51,497 nt of DNA from an uncultured Bacteroidia bacterium (GTDB lineage: Bacteria > Bacteroidota > Bacteroidia > Bacteroidales > Prolixibacteraceae): assembly GCA_903904515.1 (NCBI GenBank), contig CAIVCR010000044.1, forward strand, positions 1-51,497, written 5' to 3'. Shown piece by piece: positions 16,739-24,605 of the stretch. The position numbers were made by a program, and so were the translations under genes. The first letter of the stretch is position 1, and every line of letters starts with the position of its first letter. The notes beneath the pieces were generated by a model. That model saw nothing but the letters and a program-made list of their open reading frames with translations, was not told the DNA's origin and made no database searches.

Positions 16739-18145
16739 ATGAAATCAGTTTGCCTCAACTTTCAGATCCACCAACCTTTTCGGTACAGGAAATACCGATT
16801 CTTTGATATTGGCAATGATGCCTATTACTACGACGATTTTGCCAACGAAACATTCATGCGCAAGGTTGCCGATCAATCATATCTGCCGGCGAATAAGATT
16901 ATACTTGAGCAAATCATCAAGCACAAGGGAAAATTTAAGGTAACCTATTCATTGTCTGGTGTTGTGCTGGATCAATTCAAATTATATGCCCCGGAAGTAA
17001 TCGAGTCATTTGCCAAACTAGCCGCTACCGGATGTGTTGAATTTTTATCGGAAACCTATGCCAACTCGATGGTTTCACTCAATGATAAGGAGCTATTCGA
17101 ATCACAGGTAAAAGCACATGACGACCTGATCGAGGAGCTCTTTGGACAGCGCCCTACGGTTTTTAGAAATACTGAGTTAATCTACTCAGACGAATTGGGG
17201 GATATGGTGCAGAAGATGGGGTTTGAAGCAATGATCACAGAAGGTGCTAAACACGTTCTGGGATGGAAAAGCCCTAACTATTTATACTGCAATGGATTAA
17301 ATCCAAGACTTAAGGTTTTAATGCGTAACTTCCGTTTTAGTGACGACCTCTCATTTAGATTTGGTAATAAGGCATGGAATGAATATCCGCTCACCGCTGA
17401 GAAATACGCCGGATGGATGGCAAGTCTTCCAAAAGAGGAGGAGGTTGTGAATGTTTTCATCAACTACGAAACATTTGGACAGCTTCAGCATAAAAATACA
17501 GGGATCTTCGACTTTCTCAAAAATCTTCCGGCGGCTATCTTAAAAACCGGAGAACTTCAATTCTCCACCCCATCAGAGGTTATTGCTAATCTTCAGCCGG
17601 TTTCGGCAGTCCATGTGCTCTATCCAATCTCATGGGCAGACGAAGAGCGCGATCTGTCAGCCTGGTTAGGGAATGAGCTGCAGAAGGAGGCATTTGATAA
17701 ACTTTATCAGCTTAAAGGGAGGATGAATCTCTGCAACGACAAAACATTACTCAAAGACTGGGATTATCTCCAAACTATCGACCATTTTTATTACATGTGT
17801 ACCAAATTCTTCTCAGATGGAGAGGTTCACAAATATTTCAATCCCTACAGTACCCCTTATGAGGCGTTTATCAACTATATGAATATTTTAAGCGATTTCA
17901 AGATCAGGTTAAATGCCCTTGTTCCGGAAAATGCCCAGGATCAGGAGATCACTAATTTAAAGGAACTTGTTAGCACTAAATCAAAAAAGCTTGACCTTGC
18001 AGAAACCGAACTGAGAAAAGTCAAGAAGGAGATGACAGCAGTTAAGCTTTCACAAAGTAAGCTTACATCAGTGCCAAAAGCTGAAATAACCACCAAGACA
18101 CCAAAAGCAGAACCTAAAAAACAGGCGTTAAAAGAGAAAAAATAA
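16739..18145 (+). CDS. GH57 alpha-amylase-like protein, possibly inactive
   Basis: 468 residues. GH57 motif 1 is QIHQPFR (His11), motif 2 SETYANSM, motif 3 VFRNTELIYSDEL with the expected nucleophile Glu146, and motif 4 VFINYETFGQL. In motif 4 active enzymes have Asp two residues before the Glu of ExFG; here it is Asn242 (codon AAC). GH57 alpha-amylase-like homologues with incomplete catalytic residues are known, notably from Bacteroidetes. The C-terminal 70 residues form a probable coiled coil (NLKELVSTKSKKLDLAETEL) and a Lys/Ala/Pro tail. It lies 5 nt after the synthase and 10 nt before ribokinase. A structural or regulatory role in glycogen metabolism is as possible as hydrolysis. Confidence 0.88.
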   Translation: MKSVCLNFQIHQPFRYRKYRFFDIGNDAYYYDDFANETFMRKVADQSYLPANKIILEQIIKHKGKFKVTYSLSGVVLDQFKLYAPEVIESFAKLAATGCVEFLSETYANSMVSLNDKELFESQVKAHDDLIEELFGQRPTVFRNTELIYSDELGDMVQKMGFEAMITEGAKHVLGWKSPNYLYCNGLNPRLKVLMRNFRFSDDLSFRFGNKAWNEYPLTAEKYAGWMASLPKEEEVVNVFINYETFGQLQHKNTGIFDFLKNLPAAILKTGELQFSTPSEVIANLQPVSAVHVLYPISWADEERDLSAWLGNELQKEAFDKLYQLKGRMNLCNDKTLLKDWDYLQTIDHFYYMCTKFFSDGEVHKYFNPYSTPYEAFINYMNILSDFKIRLNALVPENAQDQEITNLKELVSTKSKKLDLAETELRKVKKEMTAVKLSQSKLTSVPKAEITTKTPKAEPKKQALKEKK

Positions 18146-18155
18146 ATCGTTTATT

Positions 18156-19058
18156 ATGGATAATCGCATCGCCGTAATCGGAAGCAGTAATACCGATATG
18201 GTTATTAAAACTACCAAATTACCGGCACCAGGCGAGACAATTCTCGGAGGAGATTTTTTCATGAACCCGGGCGGAAAAGGGGCGAACCAGGCTGTAGCTG
18301 CCGCACGACTTGGCGGGAACATAACCCTGATCGCCAAAACAGGCGATGACCTGTTTGGAAGGGAGGCTAAGCAAACCTTTGAAAATGATCATATTAATAC
18401 CGATCATTTGACAACCGATCCTGGCCATCCTTCGGGTGTCGCCTTGATTACGGTGGATGACCACGGTGAAAACTGTATTGTTGTGGCCCCAGGATCAAAT
18501 AGTTATCTTAGTAAAGAAGATATCTATCTTGCACGTAATGAGATACTGCGTTCCGGGCTCATCCTCATGCAGCTTGAAATCCCAACTGAAACAGTAGAAT
18601 ATGCAGCCAATATTGCTTTTGAAGCTGGTATTAAAGTAATACTCAATCCTGCACCGGCAGCAAAGATTACAGATGACCTGCTATCAAAGCTTTATATGAT
18701 TACACCCAATGAAACTGAGGCAGAGCTGATTTCAGGGATTCCGGTACACGATACCACCTCTGCCGGCCTCGCAGCCCAAATCCTTTACAGGAAAGGGGTC
18801 AAAGTTGTTATTATAACCCTTGGAAGCAAAGGTGCATATTTATTCACCGGCGAAAAGGGAATCCTTATACCGGCGCCTAAAGTCGAAGCCCTTGATACTA
18901 CAGCTGCAGGTGACGTTTTTAACGGAGCTATTGCGGTAGCAATTTCAGAAGGATTATCCCTTGAAGAAGCAGTAGATTTTGCCTGCAAAGCGGCTGCAAT
19001 TTCGGTAACCCGGATGGGGGCTCAATCCTCAGCACCTTACCGAAGCGAGGTAAGTTAA
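18156..19058 (+). CDS. rbsK: Ribokinase
   Basis: 300 residues, PfkB family. Ribokinase phosphorylates D-ribose at O5 with ATP. The first signature NPGGKGANQAVAAARLGG lies at about 36-53, the N-terminus GSSNTDMVIKTTKLPAPGET is typical, and the second signature DTTAAGDVFNGAIAVA near 250 carries the catalytic Asp. The gene begins 10 nt after GH57 and is followed by ADP-ribosylglycohydrolase-like and nucleoside hydrolase genes, which release ribose. That context supports ribose over other PfkB substrates. Confidence 0.93.
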   Translation: MDNRIAVIGSSNTDMVIKTTKLPAPGETILGGDFFMNPGGKGANQAVAAARLGGNITLIAKTGDDLFGREAKQTFENDHINTDHLTTDPGHPSGVALITVDDHGENCIVVAPGSNSYLSKEDIYLARNEILRSGLILMQLEIPTETVEYAANIAFEAGIKVILNPAPAAKITDDLLSKLYMITPNETEAELISGIPVHDTTSAGLAAQILYRKGVKVVIITLGSKGAYLFTGEKGILIPAPKVEALDTTAAGDVFNGAIAVAISEGLSLEEAVDFACKAAAISVTRMGAQSSAPYRSEVS

Positions 19059-19112
19059 AATGCAAATGTGAAAGATTAAGATTGCAAAGCTAATATTTAT
19101 AACAACTTACTA

Positions 19113-20744
19113 ATGAAAACCAATTTTTGGAAATTAATTGCATTCGCGTTGATATTAACATCGTGCGGAGTTAATACTGATACACAAACGGGCGAGTTTC
19201 GAACCATATCTGCAGAAACTCTCAAAGATAAAATTGCCGGAGGATGGGCAGGGAAGATGCTTGGAGTAACTTACGGAGCACCGGTAGAATTCAAGGCGCT
19301 TTGTAAAACTTTTGAAGAGCCTATCAACTGGGTCCCTTCTGATGTAATAGGTTCAAAAGTACAGGATGATCTTTATGTTCAGCTAACATTCCTCATGACA
19401 ATGGATCAGTGCGGAATTGACGCTCCCGCAAAGAAATTTCAGGAGCTGTTTGCAAAAGCAGGTTACGAGCTTTGGCATGCCAATGTACAGGCACGTAAAA
19501 ACTATTTTGACAGTATCTTCCCGCCACAATCGGGAAGTCCCGAATATAATATTCATGCAGATGATATTGATTTTCAAATAGAAGCGGACTACATCGGATT
19601 TATGTGCCCGGGAATGCCCCTTACTGCAAGAAAGCTTGCTGACAAAGTGGGGCATATCATGAACTACGGTGACGGCGTATATGGAGGAATATTTATTGGA
19701 GCACTCTATTCACAGGCCTATTTTGAAAACGATATCTCAAAACTTATCGAAAAAGCGCTCCTCTCAATTCCCGCTGAAAGTGATTATGCCAAAATCGTAA
19801 ATGATGTGATCCTGCTTCACCGGCATTATCCTTCAGATTGGCGTGCAGCATGGAAAGAGCTGGAAGCTAAATGGGGCAGTGTTCATATTTGTGAAGCTGG
19901 AGCCCCTTTTAATATTGACGCCAAACTAAACGGGGCCTATGTTGTGATGGGCTTACTTTACGGAGCAGGAGACCCTCTGAAAACCATGGAGATCACAGCT
20001 CGTTGCGGACAGGATGCCGATTGCAATCCGTCGAATGCTATGGCAGTTCTCGGGGTGATTAAAGGACTGAGCGGACTGCCTGAAAAGTACCGCGAAGCTG
20101 TTCAGAAAATGGGGGATACACTATTTATATTTACCAAGTACTCTTTTAATAAGGCAGTAGAACAAACGGTTAAATACGCCAAAGAGTTGACGGTTAAGAA
20201 TGGTGGTCTTGTAAATGACCGCGAACTAAAAATTAAAATTCAGAATCCAAAACCTTATATAGCAGAAGTCTCATTCCCAAAGCTTGTTGCCGATCACCGG
20301 GTAACAGTATTTGAAAAACAAGGATGGCAATTCCATGGAGATTGGGCAGTTTTTAATACCAACGATGAGGACAATAACAATAAGCTTTTTGATCAGGCCA
20401 AATACAGCAGTCATGCCGGTGATGAGGCGATCCTGAACTTCGACGGGACAGGCATATCTGTATGTGGAAACTGGATGAAAAATTGTGGAAAAGCAGAGAT
20501 CTATATTGATGGAAAACTAAAACGAACTATTGATAATTATTTTGGTTGTGCAAACCAAATTCAGACAGATATGGATTCTTATCATATTTTAAATCTAAAT
20601 CCTGGTAAACATGTAGTTAGGGTAGTAGTAAAAGGCGAAAAACGACCAGAAGCATCAGCTGCCAATTTCTATCTCTCAAAAGCAATAATCTTTAAAACTG
20701 TCGACAAAAAAAATGAAAATTATAAATTTTCATTTCAAAACTAA
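19113..20744 (+). CDS. ADP-ribosylglycohydrolase-family lipoprotein
   Basis: 543 residues. A lipoprotein signal peptide (KLIAFALILTSCG) anchors it outside the cytoplasmic membrane. The ADP-ribosylglycohydrolase domain starts near residue 32 and has DKIAGGWAGKMLGVTYGAP, the metal motifs VQDDLYVQLTFL and HADDIDFQIEADY, and the C-terminal CGQDADCNPSNAMAVLG. The last 150 residues form a second beta-rich region (FDGTGISVCGNWMKNCGKA) resembling a carbohydrate-binding jelly roll. In the rus locus of Bacteroides thetaiotaomicron a protein of this family accompanies nucleoside hydrolase and ribose kinases. The natural substrate is not shown by sequence; it could release ribose from an ADP-ribose-type or other ribosylated compound. 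Confidence 0.85.
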   Translation: MKTNFWKLIAFALILTSCGVNTDTQTGEFRTISAETLKDKIAGGWAGKMLGVTYGAPVEFKALCKTFEEPINWVPSDVIGSKVQDDLYVQLTFLMTMDQCGIDAPAKKFQELFAKAGYELWHANVQARKNYFDSIFPPQSGSPEYNIHADDIDFQIEADYIGFMCPGMPLTARKLADKVGHIMNYGDGVYGGIFIGALYSQAYFENDISKLIEKALLSIPAESDYAKIVNDVILLHRHYPSDWRAAWKELEAKWGSVHICEAGAPFNIDAKLNGAYVVMGLLYGAGDPLKTMEITARCGQDADCNPSNAMAVLGVIKGLSGLPEKYREAVQKMGDTLFIFTKYSFNKAVEQTVKYAKELTVKNGGLVNDRELKIKIQNPKPYIAEVSFPKLVADHRVTVFEKQGWQFHGDWAVFNTNDEDNNNKLFDQAKYSSHAGDEAILNFDGTGISVCGNWMKNCGKAEIYIDGKLKRTIDNYFGCANQIQTDMDSYHILNLNPGKHVVRVVVKGEKRPEASAANFYLSKAIIFKTVDKKNENYKFSFQN

Positions 20745-20841
20745 TATAACCAACAGTGAACCCCTTAGGAGCATTTGCTCGCCTAAAACATCAAAATAAT
20801 TGACGATTCCATTTGGCTGCTTAACAACAATTTATTTTCGC

Positions 20842-21843
20842 ATGAAATTAAATAATTACTTTCTGACTCTTATTGTTGCTGTTCTCATTTGTTCCTGCAT
20901 TTCATCGGGACCGTTACAAATTGAACCTGTCAAAGTAATCTTCGACAGCGATATGGGACCCGATTACGATGACGTAGGCGCACTGACCATGTTACATGCC
21001 TTTGCCGACAGCGGTAAGGCAGAGATTCTGGCTACAATGGCATCGAATAAATATGCACTCGTTGCGCCATGCCTTAATGTGATTAATACGTATTACGGTC
21101 GTCCGGAAATTCCTGTCGGATCACCCAAAACCCACGGGGTAAATATTGGCTGCAGCCAGCATTGGGCCGATTCGCTGGTAGCCCATTATACGCATACCAT
21201 TATCTCTAACGACGAAGCACAGGATGCCGTTACACTGTACCGAAAAATCCTGGCTTCACAACCCGATAGCTCTGTCGTTATTGTCACGGTGGGTTTTCTG
21301 ACTAACCTGAATGATCTCCTCCTATCAGAATCAGATCCCTTTTCACCGTTAAACGGTAAGGCTTTGGTGCAAAAAAAGGTGAAGCGGCTGGTCTCAATGG
21401 CAGGCAAATTTCCCGAAGGGTGGGAATTTAATGTGAAGGAGGATGCGGCTTCTTCAAAATATGTATTTGAGAACTGGCCAACAAGAATTCTACTTAGCGG
21501 ATTTGAGATCGGAGAAAAAATACTTACGGGAAAGAGGTTAATTGCCAGTAACCTGAAAAGTCCGGCTCATCTGGCCTTTAAGATTGCTATCCCACTGGCA
21601 GCTGAAGATAAAAACGGGCGGATGAGCTGGGATCAGACAGCTGTCTTAACTGCTATTTTGGGAACCGGAGAGAATTTCACCGAGGTCAAAGGGGTGATGA
21701 TTGCCGAACCATCGGGATATAACCGTTGGAAAAACCTTGAAAATGGAACTCATTCCTACCTGGTCTTTAAAAATTCACCTGAAAAACTATCCGAAATCAT
21801 CGAGAACTATATGATGCATGGGCAGAAGGAAGGGAAGAAATAA
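20842..21843 (+). CDS. Nucleoside hydrolase lipoprotein
   Basis: 333 residues from the ATG at 20842; an upstream in-frame TTG is less likely because the ATG starts a clean signal peptide (LNNYFLTLIVAVLICSC) with a lipobox-like end. The inosine-uridine nucleoside hydrolase family cleaves N-glycosidic bonds of nucleosides to ribose and base. The Ca-binding Asp cluster is FDSDMGPDYDDVGAL, a variant of the usual DTDPGxDDAxAL. The region around SVVIVTVGFLTNL and the late motif MSWDQTAVL also fit. An exported nucleoside hydrolase next to a sugar permease and ribokinase implies external nucleosides as ribose sources. Confidence 0.9.
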   Translation: MKLNNYFLTLIVAVLICSCISSGPLQIEPVKVIFDSDMGPDYDDVGALTMLHAFADSGKAEILATMASNKYALVAPCLNVINTYYGRPEIPVGSPKTHGVNIGCSQHWADSLVAHYTHTIISNDEAQDAVTLYRKILASQPDSSVVIVTVGFLTNLNDLLLSESDPFSPLNGKALVQKKVKRLVSMAGKFPEGWEFNVKEDAASSKYVFENWPTRILLSGFEIGEKILTGKRLIASNLKSPAHLAFKIAIPLAAEDKNGRMSWDQTAVLTAILGTGENFTEVKGVMIAEPSGYNRWKNLENGTHSYLVFKNSPEKLSEIIENYMMHGQKEGKK

Positions 21844-21849
21844 AAGTGT

Positions 21850-21938
21850 GAAATGCAAAGTGTAAAGTGCAAAAAAAAAGTCCTGGATCAGATGAGTTAC
21901 TTTGACTTTTGAATTCTGCTTTTTACATTTTGAATTTC
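21850..21938. repeat. Imperfect palindrome (REP-like) between nucleoside hydrolase and permease genes
   Basis: The arms 21850-21882 and 21904-21938 are reverse complements with a few mismatches and a 2-nt gap; both read GAAAT-CAAA-TGTAAA in one orientation. The loop is about 21 nt. It belongs to the A-rich extragenic repeats typical of Bacteroidetes and may stabilise or terminate the transcript. Confidence 0.55.
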
Positions 21939-21979
21939 TTTTAACTAACAAGAAAATATTAACCAAACATCTAATTATC

Positions 21980-22978
21980 ATGTATATCGTAGAATCCTAT
22001 TCCGTTGCAGTGATCCTGACCGTGATTACCATGTTATGCTGGGGATCGTGGGCGAATACCCAGAAACTGGCTGCCAAAACCTGGCGCTTTGAACTGTTTT
22101 ATTGGGATTATGTGCTGGGGATCGTCCTGTTCGCTTTGATATTAGGACACACACTTGGAAGCACCGGAGCTCAGGGGATGGGTTTTACTCAGAATCTCCG
22201 GCAGGCAGACTGGTCAAGTATCTCGGGGGCATTGGCAGGTGGAGTAATTTTCAACCTTGCCAATATCCTGATTGTGGCTGCTATAGCTATTGCCGGAATG
22301 TCGGTTGCTTTCCCTGTTGGTATAGGGATTGCACTGGTTTTGGGGGTAATCATCAACTATATTGCTGCGCCGCAAGGTGATGCGATCCTTCTTTTTGGCG
22401 GTGTTGCACTGGTGAGTCTTGCCATTATCATCGACGCATTTGCTTATGGAGAAAAAGCGGTTAAGGCCAAGAAAATTCCAGCGAAAGGAATTATAATCTC
22501 GATAGTCGGCGGTATCCTTATGGCTCTCTTTTATCGTTTTGTTGCCGGTTCAATGGCGACAAATCTGGCATCCCCCGAGGCAGGACGATTAACACCTTAT
22601 GGTGCTGTGTTTATATTCTCCATTGGTGTATTAATCAGTAATTTTGTGTTCAATACTATTTTAATGAAAAAGCCTTTTGAAGGTGCACCGGTGACCTATT
22701 CACAGTATTTCAAGGGTTCGCTAAAGGAGCATTTCACTGGAATTGCTGGTGGGATGATCTGGTGCATTGGGATGTCGCTAAGCATTCTTGCTGCCGGAAA
22801 AGCAGGTTTTGCCATATCGTATGGTCTTGGTCAAGGTGCCACACTGATTGCTGCACTTTGGGGTGTCTTTATCTGGAAGGAGTTTAAAAATAGCTCCAAA
22901 AAAGTAAATGCCCTGCTCGCAATGATGTTTATTCTCTTTATAGCAGGTCTGGGTCTTATTATTCTCGCCGGAAGCTAA
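21980..22978 (+). CDS. Sugar permease (GRP/DMT-like, candidate RusT-type ribose transporter)
   Basis: 332 residues from the ATG at 21980. About ten membrane segments are predicted, starting with VILTVITMLCWGSWANTQKL. The conserved internal stretch MSVAFPVGIGIALVLGVIIN and the C-terminal AISYGLGQGATLIAALWGVF are typical of GRP-type glucose/ribose permeases within the drug/metabolite transporter superfamily. Its position at the end of the ribokinase and nucleoside hydrolase genes makes ribose the likeliest substrate. Rhamnose or another sugar cannot be excluded from sequence. Confidence 0.83.
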   Translation: MYIVESYSVAVILTVITMLCWGSWANTQKLAAKTWRFELFYWDYVLGIVLFALILGHTLGSTGAQGMGFTQNLRQADWSSISGALAGGVIFNLANILIVAAIAIAGMSVAFPVGIGIALVLGVIINYIAAPQGDAILLFGGVALVSLAIIIDAFAYGEKAVKAKKIPAKGIIISIVGGILMALFYRFVAGSMATNLASPEAGRLTPYGAVFIFSIGVLISNFVFNTILMKKPFEGAPVTYSQYFKGSLKEHFTGIAGGMIWCIGMSLSILAAGKAGFAISYGLGQGATLIAALWGVFIWKEFKNSSKKVNALLAMMFILFIAGLGLIILAGS

Positions 22979-23052
22979 TTCGCACGATCCTAAGTAATGA
23001 GAATGAATGATGTCTTTTATGCTACAAAAGTAAATGAAGATTTTTAAAAGTA

Positions 23053-23153
23053 AATGGCCACAAAGTCTCTAAGGCACAAAGTAACACGAAGAATAATCCA
23101 CTATAATTCAATATTTTGTGAAACTTAGTGTCTTAGTGCCATCGTGGCCATTT
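23053..23153. repeat. Imperfect palindrome between convergent genes
   Basis: Arms 23053-23088 and 23118-23153 are complementary at roughly three quarters of positions, with an exact outer 10-bp stretch AAATGGCCAC/GTGGCCATTT. The sequence resembles the common GGCCACAAAG-CTAAGGCACAAAG repeats. Lying between the convergent permease gene and mtaB, it may serve as a bidirectional terminator. Confidence 0.65.
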
Positions 23154-23254
23154 TACCTCATTATATTTTATCAGAAAATAAATTTTCAAAAATTACAAAA
23201 CGACATTTTGTATATTCTATCACTAATATGCGATTGAAATAAAAAAAATATTTT

Positions 23255-24562
23255 CTAACTATTATTTACGATCTCACCAGACAGAAACATATCTTCATCA
23301 TCGCCTACAAGGCCGGTAAGCTTGACCTTTACAATCATATTTTTCTGTGCTCCAATAAGTTTAAAATGAACCGGGATATAATGCTGCCCATAACCACTTG
23401 CCGTTCCCTGTCCTATCTTTTCAACAAGCACCTCCTGCGTTTTTCCGATAAAGCTCTCCAAATAGCGCCTCATATTTTCTACCGAGAGGTCGCGAACCTT
23501 CAGAGAACGTTCCGTTTTAACCTTTTCAGGCAGGTGATTTTCAAGCCGCTCAGCCCTTGTCCCTTTGCGAACGGAGTATTTAAACGTGTGGATATGACTA
23601 AAATTAAACTCCTTAATAGCATCTACAGTTTGCTGAAATTCCTCATCAGTTTCACCGGGAAATCCAACGATAATATCGGTGGTGAAATTAAAATCAGGAT
23701 AAACAGTTCTGAATTTATTAACTGTTTTGCGGAATTGGGCCACATCATACATACGGCGCATCCGGAGCAATGTTTTATCCGATCCACTTTGCAGACACAG
23801 ATGAAGGTGAGGCATCAGCTTGGGATGGTCAAATAGCTTCACAAAATCGTCACCAAAACCATCGGGTTCAAGGGATGAGATGCGCACCCTGAAATCTCCC
23901 GGTACTTCAAGGATCTTTGCCAGTAACTCTTCAAACCGCACTGTCCCGTCTTCATACCGGCCAATATTAACACCTGTAATGACCAACTCCTTGAATCCAT
24001 TCTCAACGGTTTTACGGACACTTTCCAAAACATCAGCAACCGGCCTCGAGGCAGCCATTCCCCTGACCATGGGAATGATACAAAAGGTGCAGAAATTATC
24101 GCAGCCATCCTGGATTTTCACGGCGCTGCGGGTATGCAGACTCTTACGGACCGGCTCATAACGAAATACATCCTGTGGCAACTGATCCGGATGGGCTATC
24201 TCTCCCGAAAAATGGGCATCGATTAAACTCAGGATTGAGCTTTTACGACTGTTCTCGACCACAAACGTGATATTCTCCTGGCTTTCGAGCTTCTCCTTAA
24301 AATTATTCGCCATACAACCGGTAACCACTACAACAGCATTTTTAGCTTTTCGGGCAGTCTGACTAATAACCGATCTTGATTTGGTATCACTTTGATTAGT
24401 CACCGTGCAGGTATTTATGATCACTACGTCGGGCGACGCATTATAGTCGACCAACTCATAGCCGGCATTACTAAAATCGGTAACCAGGGCATCTGTTTCG
24501 TACTGATTCAGCCTGCATCCCAGGGTTTTAAAGGCTACACTCTTTTTATCGTTTGTTATCAC
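23255..24562 (-). CDS. mtaB: tRNA t6A37 methylthiotransferase MtaB
   Basis: 435 residues from a GTG start at 24562; no better start precedes the conserved TLGCRLNQYETDAL. MtaB converts t6A to ms2t6A at position 37 of tRNA using two [4Fe-4S] clusters and SAM. Auxiliary cluster cysteines are Cys16, Cys52 (INTCTVTNQSD) and Cys83 (VTGCMA). The radical-SAM motif is GCDNFCTFC, Cys154, Cys158 and Cys161. LGCRLNQ and NTCTVT separate MtaB from MiaB. A TRAM domain ends the protein. It follows the MiaB-like gene by 43 nt on the same strand. Confidence 0.95.
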   Translation of the reverse strand: MITNDKKSVAFKTLGCRLNQYETDALVTDFSNAGYELVDYNASPDVVIINTCTVTNQSDTKSRSVISQTARKAKNAVVVVTGCMANNFKEKLESQENITFVVENSRKSSILSLIDAHFSGEIAHPDQLPQDVFRYEPVRKSLHTRSAVKIQDGCDNFCTFCIIPMVRGMAASRPVADVLESVRKTVENGFKELVITGVNIGRYEDGTVRFEELLAKILEVPGDFRVRISSLEPDGFGDDFVKLFDHPKLMPHLHLCLQSGSDKTLLRMRRMYDVAQFRKTVNKFRTVYPDFNFTTDIIVGFPGETDEEFQQTVDAIKEFNFSHIHTFKYSVRKGTRAERLENHLPEKVKTERSLKVRDLSVENMRRYLESFIGKTQEVLVEKIGQGTASGYGQHYIPVHFKLIGAQKNMIVKVKLTGLVGDDEDMFLSGEIVNNS

Positions 24563-24605
24563 TGATTTATTTCAGATTAAATAGTTGCGAAGCAAACTAA
24601 ACATG

